A DNA stretch of 14,000 nt from contig URDQ01000055.1 of NCBI GenBank assembly GCA_900546675.1, forward strand, positions 1 to 14,000. Reading direction: 5' to 3'. Positions 1 to 5,432 of this stretch are shown piece after piece (positions within the stretch are counted from its first letter, which is position 1; each line of letters opens with the position of its first letter). This stretch comes from an uncultured Porphyromonas sp. GTDB lineage: Bacteria; Bacteroidota; Bacteroidia; Bacteroidales; Porphyromonadaceae. Both the position numbers and the translations under genes were made by a program. The notes below the pieces were generated by a model. That model worked only from the letters and a program-made list of their open reading frames with translations, was not told where the DNA came from and ran no database searches.

Positions 1-43
1 GGACGGACGCCCTCCCACTAGATACTATCCGAGCGTCCCTACA
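1..43. repeat. GGACGCTC-type hairpin repeat, long-loop copy at window edge
   Basis: The window opens with GGACGGACGC and continues to CCGAGCGTCCCTACA. These flanks match the element at 113-142, but the hairpin loop is longer here (about 20 bases against 5). The stem is formed by GGACG at the start and CGTCC near 33-37. The copy may extend left of the window. It appears to be a member of the same dispersed palindromic family as the copies at 73-137 and 13887-13907. Confidence 0.55.
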
Positions 44-72
44 GGAGTCGTCTTGTCCTTCTATAACGGACG

Positions 73-137
73 GTCCGTTGTATCAAAGGTTACAGCATCG
101 TGTTTTTAACGGGGACGGACGCTCAGACCGAGCGTCC
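73..137. repeat. Dispersed composite repeat: 48-bp block plus GGACGCTC hairpin
   Basis: A 48-base block (73-120), starting GTCCGTTG and ending AACGGGGACGGAC, overlaps a perfect hairpin at 117-137: stem GGACGCTC/GAGCGTCC with loop AGACC. The same 48-base block recurs at 13904-13951 with 5 mismatches and the same length, there preceded by the hairpin in the opposite orientation. This is a REP-like or small non-autonomous element, with no coding capacity seen. No matching transposase (for example a RAYT) is in this window. Confidence 0.7.
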
Positions 138-156
138 CTACAGCGAGTTACTCGTC

Positions 157-191
157 TCTAACTTCTAATATCTAACCTCTAACCTCTAATG
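157..191 (+). repeat. TCTAAYY heptamer tract
   Basis: Five consecutive 7-base units: TCTAACT, TCTAATA, TCTAACC, TCTAACC, TCTAATG. Similar tracts occur in four other intergenic sites of this window, always on the + strand. This one sits directly against the hairpin downstream of dnaK. Confidence 0.7.
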
Positions 192-192
192 C

Positions 193-240
193 AGTAGCGG
201 GTGAGTCAACCATCGTTGACCCACCCGCTACTTTATTATA
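193..240. terminator. Long hairpin downstream of dnaK, likely terminator
   Basis: The stem pairs AGTAGCGGGTG-A-GTCAAC (193-210) with GTTGAC-C-CACCCGCTACT (215-232) around a four-base CATC loop: 17 pairs with one mismatch. It begins about 18 bp past the dnaK stop, where a terminator is expected. The T-rich tail (TTTATTATA) lies on the + strand side, so as an intrinsic terminator it fits + strand transcription better. For dnaK it could act as a 3' stabilising stem or a weak-tail terminator. Confidence 0.6.
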
Positions 241-249
241 GATTAGGGA

Positions 250-2169
250 TTACTTGATCTCCTCAAAGTCTGCGTCAGCTACATCGCCAGCATCGTTACC
301 CTTTGCAGAGGAGTTGTCATTAGGCTGAGCGTTAGCACCTGGCTGAGGACCAGCCTGCTGCTGAGCGTTAGCTTGATTGTACATCTGCTCGGTAGCTGCG
401 TGGAAGGCCGTATTCAGCTCCTCCATAGCCTTGTCGATAGCGGGGATATCCTCCGCCTTGTGCGCCTTGCGCAGATTCTCCAGAGCCGCCTCTATCGGCG
501 CCTTCTTGTCGGCAGGGATCTTGTCGCCCAGCTCCTTAAGCTGCTTCTCCGTAGAGAAGATCATACTGTCCGCTTGGTTGAGCTTGTCGATACGATTCTT
601 AGCCTCCTCGTCAGCCTTAGCGTTTGCCTCAGCCTCCTGCTTCATACGCTTGATCTCGTCATCGCTCAGACCGCTCGAAGCCTCGATGCGGATGTTCTGC
701 TGCTTGCCCGTAGCCTTGTCGACAGCCGTGACGTTGAGGATACCATTCGCATCAATGTCAAAGGTAACCTCGATCTGCGGTGTCTGGCGAGGTGCTGGTG
801 CGATACCATCTAGGTTAAAGCGACCGATACTCTTATTATCCTTAGCTAGCGAACGCTCACCCTGTAGGACGTGGATCTCTACGGAAGGCTGGTTGTCCAC
901 AGCTGTGGTAAAGATCTGGCTCTTCTTCGTTGGGATCGTTGTATTCGCATCGATCAGACGAGTCATCACCCCGCCCATCGTCTCCAGACCGAGTGACAGA
1001 GGAGTCACATCGAGGAGTAGGACATCCTTTACCTCGCCCGTTAGGACAGCACCCTGGATAGCGGCACCGCAAGCGACCACCTCATCGGGGTTCACACCCT
1101 TAGAGGGCTCTTGGTTAAAGATCTTCTTGACGATCTCCTGGATAGCGGGGATACGTGTCGAGCCACCCACGAGAATCACCTCATTGATGTCGCTCGCCGT
1201 GAGTCCAGCATCCTTGAGTGCTTGATTACAAGGAGCTACGCAAGCCTGGATCAGCTTGTCAGCTAGCTGCTCAAACTTAGCACGTGTCAGCGTACGAACG
1301 AGGTGCTTAGCGATACCATCTACTGGGATCAAGTAAGGTAGGTTGATCTCCGTCGAGGTCGAGCTAGAGAGCTCTATCTTAGCACGCTCAGCAGCCTCCT
1401 TGAGGCGCTGCAGTGCCATATTGTCCTTGCGAGGATCGACACCCTCGTCCTTCATAAACTCCTCAGCGAGCCAGTCGATGATCACATGGTCAAAGTCGTC
1501 ACCACCTAGGTGCGTATCACCATTTGTGGACTTCACCTCAAAGACCCCATCACCTAGCTCTAGGATAGAGATATCAAACGTACCGCCACCGAGGTCGAAG
1601 ACCGCAATCTTCATATCGGAGCCCTTCTTGTCAAGGCCGTAAGCTAGCGAAGCAGCCGTAGGCTCATTGACGATACGACGCACCTTGAGTCCAGCGATCT
1701 CGCCAGCCTCCTTAGTAGCCTGACGCTGTGAGTCGTTGAAGTAAGCTGGCACCGTAATGACAGCCTCTGTGACCTCTGTGCCGAGGTAGTCCTCAGCGGT
1801 TTTCTTCATCTTCTGAAGGATCATTGCCGAGATCTCCTGAGGCGTGTAGAGACGTCCGTCGATGTCTACACGAGGGGTGTTGTTATCACCCTTGACCACC
1901 TTAAAGGGGACACGCTCAGCCTCCTTCTCTATCTGCTCATAGGTCTCACCCATAAAGCGCTTGATCGAGTAGATCGTGTTCGTCGGGTTCGTGATAGCCT
2001 GACGCTTAGCGGGGTCACCCACCTTGCGCTCACCACCCTCTACGAATGCTACTACTGAGGGAGTCGTCATACGTCCCTCGCTGTTGGGGATGACTTTGCT
2101 CTCGCCACCCTCTAGAACTGCTACACATGAATTTGTAGTTCCTAAGTCTATACCAATTATCTTACCCAT
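250..2169 (-). CDS. dnaK: Chaperone protein DnaK (Hsp70)
   Basis: ATP-dependent Hsp70 chaperone of the cytosol, which works with DnaJ and GrpE to bind and release unfolded proteins. The 639-residue product is the normal bacterial length. Visible Hsp70 signatures: the N-terminal phosphate loop IGIDLGTTNS (about residues 5-14), the second signature FDLGGGTFDI (191-200), VGGSTRIP in the second half of the ATPase domain, the linker DVLLLDVTPLSLGLET leading to the substrate-binding domain, a helical lid, a Gln/Asn/Ala-rich tail and the acidic C-terminus ending FEEIK. The start is well fixed because MGKIIGIDLGT is the canonical N-terminus. The gene stands alone: grpE and dnaJ are not in the window. 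The leader just before the start is rich in A and C on the coding strand and has no Shine-Dalgarno sequence, as is usual in Bacteroidetes. A candidate heat-shock control site lies about 135 bp upstream (2304-2324). Identity is essentially certain. Confidence 0.98.
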   Translation of the reverse strand: MGKIIGIDLGTTNSCVAVLEGGESKVIPNSEGRMTTPSVVAFVEGGERKVGDPAKRQAITNPTNTIYSIKRFMGETYEQIEKEAERVPFKVVKGDNNTPRVDIDGRLYTPQEISAMILQKMKKTAEDYLGTEVTEAVITVPAYFNDSQRQATKEAGEIAGLKVRRIVNEPTAASLAYGLDKKGSDMKIAVFDLGGGTFDISILELGDGVFEVKSTNGDTHLGGDDFDHVIIDWLAEEFMKDEGVDPRKDNMALQRLKEAAERAKIELSSSTSTEINLPYLIPVDGIAKHLVRTLTRAKFEQLADKLIQACVAPCNQALKDAGLTASDINEVILVGGSTRIPAIQEIVKKIFNQEPSKGVNPDEVVACGAAIQGAVLTGEVKDVLLLDVTPLSLGLETMGGVMTRLIDANTTIPTKKSQIFTTAVDNQPSVEIHVLQGERSLAKDNKSIGRFNLDGIAPAPRQTPQIEVTFDIDANGILNVTAVDKATGKQQNIRIEASSGLSDDEIKRMKQEAEANAKADEEAKNRIDKLNQADSMIFSTEKQLKELGDKIPADKKAPIEAALENLRKAHKAEDIPAIDKAMEELNTAFHAATEQMYNQANAQQQAGPQPGANAQPNDNSSAKGNDAGDVADADFEEIK

Positions 2170-2274
2170 AGTATTGTGTTGTTTGTTGATTTCTTATTCG
2201 TGTTAATGTCTCTGTCGACTGACTGGATCGCTCTTTGATCAATCCCTAGTCAGGCGCTCACATCTCATAGGTAT

Positions 2275-2324
2275 CAAACATTGTGCCACAAAGCTCCCCG
2301 ATGTGACATTATGACAAAGTGCCA
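2275..2324 (-). promoter_or_regulatory. Candidate dnaK promoter/operator with three TGNCA motifs at 8-bp period
   Basis: Read on the minus strand, TGGCA, TGTCA and TGTCA follow one another with three-base gaps (2324-2304), an exact 8-bp period. About 20 bases further toward dnaK is AATGTTTG (2282-2275), one mismatch from the Bacteroidetes -7 consensus TAnnTTTG. A further TGGCA lies at 2288-2284. Position upstream of a heat-shock gene suggests a stress-control site, but the regulator is unknown and no start site is proven. Confidence 0.4.
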
Positions 2325-2380
2325 CCGAGTGAGACTGCTGTAACACGCCACTATAGAACCGCTCAGACGAGCTCCTCCCC

Positions 2381-2402
2381 TCTAACCTCTCATCTCTAAC
2401 TC
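2381..2402 (+). repeat. TCTAAYY heptamer tract, left border of palindrome array
   Basis: Contains TCTAACC, TCTCATC and TCTAACT in 7-base register. It ends where the CACGTG palindrome array begins, and a second heptamer tract (2623-2650) closes the other side. Confidence 0.55.
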
Positions 2403-2407
2403 AATCG

Positions 2408-2568
2408 CCACGTGGAGAATGTCAAACCGCCACGTGGCTATTTTTTATTCTCCACGTAGGCGAGAATCATTTCCTCGGACTTATCATTTGATTCCTCCGA
2501 AGTTTTATTTCACGCCCACGTGGAGAAGATTTTATATCTCCGTGGGGATTTGAGATTCTCCACGTGGG
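2408..2568. repeat. Array of CACGTG-type palindromes phased at about 22 bp
   Basis: Palindrome centres fall at 2411.5, 2433.5 and 2455.5, then at 2519.5, 2541.5 and 2563.5, so two triplets each have exact 22-bp steps. The first and last element of each triplet are inverted (CCACGTGGAGAA against TTCTCCACGTRG) and the middle one is variable (GCCACGTGGC; TCTCCGTGGGG). Degenerate CTCGGA and CTCCGA cores near 2477 and 2498 fill the gap at about the same phase. GC-rich cores alternate with AT-rich spacers. This is the main content of the gene-free stretch 2170-2696. Its function is unknown. It is unlike CRISPR (unit too short, spacers not unique 30-mers) and unlike a Fur box. Confidence 0.7.
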
Positions 2569-2622
2569 GAAGCGACTGGCGAGTGACTAGAGGGAATCGG
2601 AACTATCGGAGTGAATCGAATC

Positions 2623-2650
2623 TCTAACTTCTAATCTCTAACCTCTATTT
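2623..2650 (+). repeat. TCTAAYY heptamer tract upstream of the Fur-family gene
   Basis: Units TCTAACT, TCTAATC, TCTAACC, TCTATTT run directly into the promoter-like TTCGTACCTTTG. The same heptamer-to-promoter junction recurs at 3130-3154. Confidence 0.6.
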
Positions 2651-2653
2651 TCG

Positions 2654-2661
2654 TACCTTTG
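2654..2661 (+). promoter_or_regulatory. Bacteroidetes -7 element (TACCTTTG) for the Fur-family gene
   Basis: Exact match to TAnnTTTG, 36 bp upstream of the ATG at 2697, inside the longer string TTCGTACCTTTG. No clear -33 TTG was found in the heptamer tract that occupies that place. Confidence 0.6.
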
Positions 2662-2696
2662 GGGTGACAGATCTTCACAGCAAAAGCTACTAAGCG

Positions 2697-3125
2697 ATGA
2701 CAAGACATGATGACCTAGCAGAGTACTTCAAGCAAAAGGGAGTACGTACCACGGCAAACCGCATCTTGGTGCTGCGCTCCTTGATGTCGGCGACCCACCC
2801 GATGAGCCTCAACGAACTGGAGACGACACTCTACCCGATGGATAAGTCGAGCATCTCACGGGTGCTGACACTCTTTCTGGCACATGACATCGTCCACGCC
2901 TTTGAGGACGGGCGAGGCGTGTGCAACTATGAGCTCTGCGCCAGCGACGGTGTCTGTTTCGGTGAGGATGAGCACATACACTTCTACTGCGAGCGGTGCC
3001 AGCACTCCTACTGTATGGAGATGCTCGAGGTGCCTCCGCTACGCCTGCCCAAGGGGTACAGCGCCCACGCCATATCCTTCGTCATCAAGGGCATCTGCCC
3101 TCACTGTCAGAACAAACGCTCATAA
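2697..3125 (+). CDS. Fur-family transcriptional regulator
   Basis: A 142-residue metal-responsive repressor of the Fur/Zur/PerR superfamily. The N-terminal winged helix spans roughly residues 1-75, with the recognition region around KSSISRVLTLFLAHDIVHAFEDGRG. The C-terminal dimerisation and metal domain has HIHFYCERC (His93, His95, Cys98, Cys101) and a second pair, Cys134 and Cys137 (ICPHC), which together match the structural Cys4 zinc site of the family. Length is typical. Which metal or signal it senses cannot be told from sequence, and no classical Fur box (A/T-rich 19-mer) was seen upstream. It has its own predicted promoter and stands downstream of the phased palindrome array, which may be its control region or an unrelated repeat. 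The next gene starts 168 bp on from a separate promoter. Confidence 0.9.
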   Translation: MTRHDDLAEYFKQKGVRTTANRILVLRSLMSATHPMSLNELETTLYPMDKSSISRVLTLFLAHDIVHAFEDGRGVCNYELCASDGVCFGEDEHIHFYCERCQHSYCMEMLEVPPLRLPKGYSAHAISFVIKGICPHCQNKRS

Positions 3126-3129
3126 GGCC

Positions 3130-3154
3130 TCTAACCTCTAAATTCGTACCTTTG
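3130..3154 (+). promoter_or_regulatory. Heptamer pair plus -7 element (TACCTTTG) for the exporter operon
   Basis: TCTAACC and TCTAAAT (3130-3143) precede TTCG and TACCTTTG (3147-3154), an exact Bacteroidetes -7 match. The arrangement closely copies 2637-2661. Transcription would start near 3161, leaving a leader of about 130 nt before the ATG at 3294. Confidence 0.6.
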
Positions 3155-3160
3155 CAGTCT

Positions 3161-3293
3161 GGTACATAGGCTTGTCAGCGGGTGATCACATATGCTCTGT
3201 GGATGGGTCATAACACTGGGGGAACGAAAACATAAATTGCGGAGTCAGGTGCACTGCTGGTGATGGTGCTTAAACTGACTCGCATAGAGAAGA
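3161..3293 (+). other. Long 5' leader of the yjjP-like operon, possibly structured
   Basis: This is the untranslated stretch between the predicted start of transcription and the first gene. Near its end GCGGAGTCAG (3239-3248) can pair with CTGACTCGC (3276-3284) with one bulge, enclosing an inner GCAC/GTGC pair, so a stem-loop would sit just before the start codon. A GTGATCAC palindrome lies at 3182-3189. I do not recognise a known riboswitch or small RNA here. Confidence 0.3.
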
Positions 3294-4076
3294 ATGAGTA
3301 TGGGAAACGATCTTCACGATAATAGTCTAAAGGCTGTCGGGACCTTTCTCTCAGCCTACGCGACACACATGATGGGCTGTGGCGTGCACACCTCTCGTGT
3401 CGTGCGCTGTACGCAGCGCATAGGCGAGAGCTACGGCTATACCGTTGTGACGATGATGGTACAGAAAGGGGTCCTGATCAAGCTGTATGACCCTAAGAGC
3501 AATACACACTTTGCTATCCAAGAGGCGATACCTCCGCTACCGATCAGCTTCGAGCACAACGCTCGTTTGAGTGCCTTAAGCTGGGAGGTGGTCGATGAGC
3601 ATCTGACGCTGGACGAGCTACGTGAGCGGTATGAGCAGATCCTAGCTGCACCTCGTACTCATCCGCTGTTTGTATTGATCTTGGTAGGACTGGCAAACGC
3701 TTCATTTTGTCGGCTCTTCGGAGGTGATCTACCTGCTATGGGGATCGTCTTTTGGGCTACGGTCGTGGGTTTTATCTGCAAGCAAAAGTTGATCCAGGAG
3801 CACGTAAACCACTATATAGCCTTTATGGCGTCAGCCTTTGTAGCGTCACTCTGCACGAGCATCTCTCTGATCTTCAACACCGACAGTGAGATCGCTCTGA
3901 CTACGAGTGTACTCTATCTAGTGCCTGGGGTGCCGCTCATCAATGGCGTGATAGACATCGTGGAGGGGTACATACAGACGGGCTTCTCAAGGCTTGTGGA
4001 GGCTTTCTTGCTAATAGGTTGTATCGGGTGGGGTTTTTCGATCACACTCTTCATCTTTAGGAGTAGCTTGCTATGA
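3294..4076 (+). CDS. yjjP: YjjP-like subunit of a split ThrE-family exporter (DUF1212)
   Basis: Inner-membrane protein of 260 residues related to E. coli YjjP and the N-terminal part of ThrE. About 115 hydrophilic N-terminal residues (the conserved cytosolic ThrE region) are followed by about five hydrophobic spans starting near PLFVLILVGLANASFCRLFGG, including the highly conserved SVLYLVPGVPLINGVIDIVEGY motif region. In E. coli, YjjP and YjjB together are reported to export succinate; related fused ThrE proteins export threonine and serine. The stop overlaps the next start by four bases (ATGA), so the two subunits are almost certainly translated together. The start at 3294 gives MSMG; a second ATG two codons on is an equal alternative. 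The real substrate cannot be decided from sequence. Confidence 0.85.
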   Translation: MSMGNDLHDNSLKAVGTFLSAYATHMMGCGVHTSRVVRCTQRIGESYGYTVVTMMVQKGVLIKLYDPKSNTHFAIQEAIPPLPISFEHNARLSALSWEVVDEHLTLDELRERYEQILAAPRTHPLFVLILVGLANASFCRLFGGDLPAMGIVFWATVVGFICKQKLIQEHVNHYIAFMASAFVASLCTSISLIFNTDSEIALTTSVLYLVPGVPLINGVIDIVEGYIQTGFSRLVEAFLLIGCIGWGFSITLFIFRSSLL

Positions 4077-4564
4077 TGCTAATTATAGACATCCTACTAG
4101 ATGGGCTATTTGCCTCTGTAGCCGCAATGGGCTTTGGTGCGATCTCGGACCCTCCGCTGAGGGCTTACCGCAGTATCGCTATACTAGCAGCCGTGGGGCA
4201 TGCGCTACGCTTCGTTTTGATGACGGTGTGTGGGATAAATATCGCTATCGGCTCTCTCTGCGCCTCGCTGACGATCGGCTTTGGAGCACTTTGGTTGGGG
4301 AAGCGGATACAGACGCCGATCACCGTCCTATCGATCCCAGCACTCCTACCGATGATCCCGGGGAAGTATGCGTACAATATGTTTTTTGCGCAGATTATGT
4401 TTCTCCAAAATCTCGATAATATAGAGGGACAGCAGAGGTATATGGAGATGTTTTTCTTCAATAGTATTGTAGCCATCACGGTCATCTTCGTCCTAGCTGC
4501 GGGGGCTACACTTCCTATCCTACTCTTCCCTAAGCGAACCTTCTCTCTAACACGTAAGAAATAA
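4073..4564 (+). CDS. yjjB: YjjB-like subunit of a split ThrE-family exporter (DUF3815)
   Basis: Small inner-membrane protein of 163 residues, close in length to E. coli YjjB (about 157). It shows four to five hydrophobic spans, with family features such as GFGAISDPPLRAY near the N-terminus, a middle region with SLTIGFGALWLGKRIQTP and IPALLPMIPGKYAY, and a C-terminal span before the basic end SLTRKK. It begins inside the stop of the preceding yjjP-like gene (4-bp overlap) and would form the second half of a two-part ThrE exporter. The next gene follows within about 15 bp, so the three form one transcription unit. Assignment to the family is firm; substrate (succinate, threonine/serine or other) is inference. 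Confidence 0.82.
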   Translation: MMLIIDILLDGLFASVAAMGFGAISDPPLRAYRSIAILAAVGHALRFVLMTVCGINIAIGSLCASLTIGFGALWLGKRIQTPITVLSIPALLPMIPGKYAYNMFFAQIMFLQNLDNIEGQQRYMEMFFFNSIVAITVIFVLAAGATLPILLFPKRTFSLTRKK

Positions 4565-4579
4565 TAGGTGCTGAGTTCT

Positions 4580-5308
4580 ATGAATACCTTTTGGAATACA
4601 ATCGCCAAGTACAATACAGCAACCTGGCCTATACAGCTACTCCTTGTCATCTCTGCCGTTGTGGTCTTGTACCTCCTAGTAAAGCGTCCATCACGTAGCA
4701 GTACGATCATTGCTAAGTCCTATCTGATACTCCTATATATATGGATCGCTGTGGCATACTATGCTATCTATTGTGCAGAGCGTAGCTACTCTGTCCTCCT
4801 CAGCATATACTGGGGCATACTGGCTCTAGCGTGGGTTAAGGATCTCGTGGAGGATGATACACAGTTTGCCCTACGAGATAAGTTCAAGCCTTTTGGGGTC
4901 TTCGTCCTCATACTACCACTGATGTACCCCCTCGCTTCGATCATGCGGGGTCTATCCTTCCCCTATATCACAACGCCTGTGATGCCCTGCACGGTGGCTA
5001 TCTATACGATCGGGTTGCTACTACTCTTCACAAGTCGGGTCAATATCTTTATCGTCCTACTCCTCCTCAACTGGGCTATGGTGGGCGTGACAAAGACTTG
5101 GTTCTTCGGGATACCAGAGGACTTCATCCTAGTACTCACGGCGATACCAGCTCTCTACATTTTCTTCCGAGAGTACTTCGCTCTAGACCTGCATCAAGAC
5201 TCGAAGCCTCAGGCGAAGTATATCAATGCGCTCTTGATCCTAGTCTGCATAGGGGTCTGCATCGCACTCTGCTGGGCGCTTTTTGCTCAGATATCTCAAG
5301 ACTTCTGA
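4580..5308 (+). CDS. DUF6064-like integral membrane protein, function unknown
   Basis: Predicted inner-membrane protein of 242 residues from the ATG at 4580; a GTG at 4568 would add four residues. The N-terminus FWNTIAKYNTATWPIQ matches the pattern I associate with DUF6064 proteins (a tyrosine-asparagine pair before W-P-x-Q), and the later region MPCTVAIYTIGLLLL followed by IPEDF near the end also fits. Seven or eight hydrophobic spans are visible, separated by short charged loops such as KRPSRSS and EDDTQFALRDKFK. There is no signal peptide, catalytic motif or nucleotide-binding site. It sits about 15 bp after the yjjB-like gene, so is co-transcribed with the exporter and may be an accessory part. 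The family assignment is from memory of the pattern and should be held as moderate. Confidence 0.7.
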   Translation: MNTFWNTIAKYNTATWPIQLLLVISAVVVLYLLVKRPSRSSTIIAKSYLILLYIWIAVAYYAIYCAERSYSVLLSIYWGILALAWVKDLVEDDTQFALRDKFKPFGVFVLILPLMYPLASIMRGLSFPYITTPVMPCTVAIYTIGLLLLFTSRVNIFIVLLLLNWAMVGVTKTWFFGIPEDFILVLTAIPALYIFFREYFALDLHQDSKPQAKYINALLILVCIGVCIALCWALFAQISQDF

Positions 5309-5327
5309 GGCCTCCTCTGCGACTAGG

Positions 5328-5359
5328 TTGCGATATCTCTGTTTTTTTTATTACTTTTG
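5328..5359 (+). promoter_or_regulatory. pckA promoter: TTG at -33 and TACTTTTG at -7
   Basis: TTG at 5328-5330 and TACTTTTG at 5352-5359 are separated by 21 bases, matching the Bacteroidetes housekeeping sigma consensus. Transcription would begin near 5366. A small perfect hairpin, CCTCT-CCTT-AGAGG (5366-5379), would then lie at the very 5' end of the pckA message. Confidence 0.65.
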
Positions 5360-5432
5360 CTAAGTCCTCTCCTTAGAGGGCTGGGGACGACATCTGATAT
5401 ATAAAGAATCTACAAACAAACACTCTATAGCT

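Noticed and set aside
377..1225. 282-codon open frame on the + strand opposite dnaK, and similar long frames opposite or within pckA, pntAA and pntB
   Set aside because: They lie fully inside confidently identified genes, have no recognisable motifs, and their openness follows from the codon bias of the real gene on the other strand or frame.
2304..2324. Sigma-54 promoter for dnaK, because TGGCAC occurs on the minus strand
   Set aside because: The required TTGC element at the fixed downstream spacing is missing.
2408..2568. CRISPR array
   Set aside because: Units are about 22 bp in total with short AT-rich spacers and inverted elements; there are no constant 28-37 bp direct repeats with unique spacers and no cas genes.
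2408..2568. Fur box array for the adjacent regulator
   Set aside because: The GC-rich CACGTG core is unlike the A/T-rich Fur consensus; any link to the Fur-family protein is only by position.
3161..3293. Cobalamin or TPP riboswitch, SRP RNA, 6S RNA or tmRNA in the yjjP leader
   Set aside because: I could not find the conserved core motifs of these classes, so only an unclassified leader is reported.
4165..4710. 181-codon minus-strand frame across the yjjB-like and DUF6064-like genes
   Set aside because: It overlaps two well-supported + strand membrane genes and its translation shows no family features.
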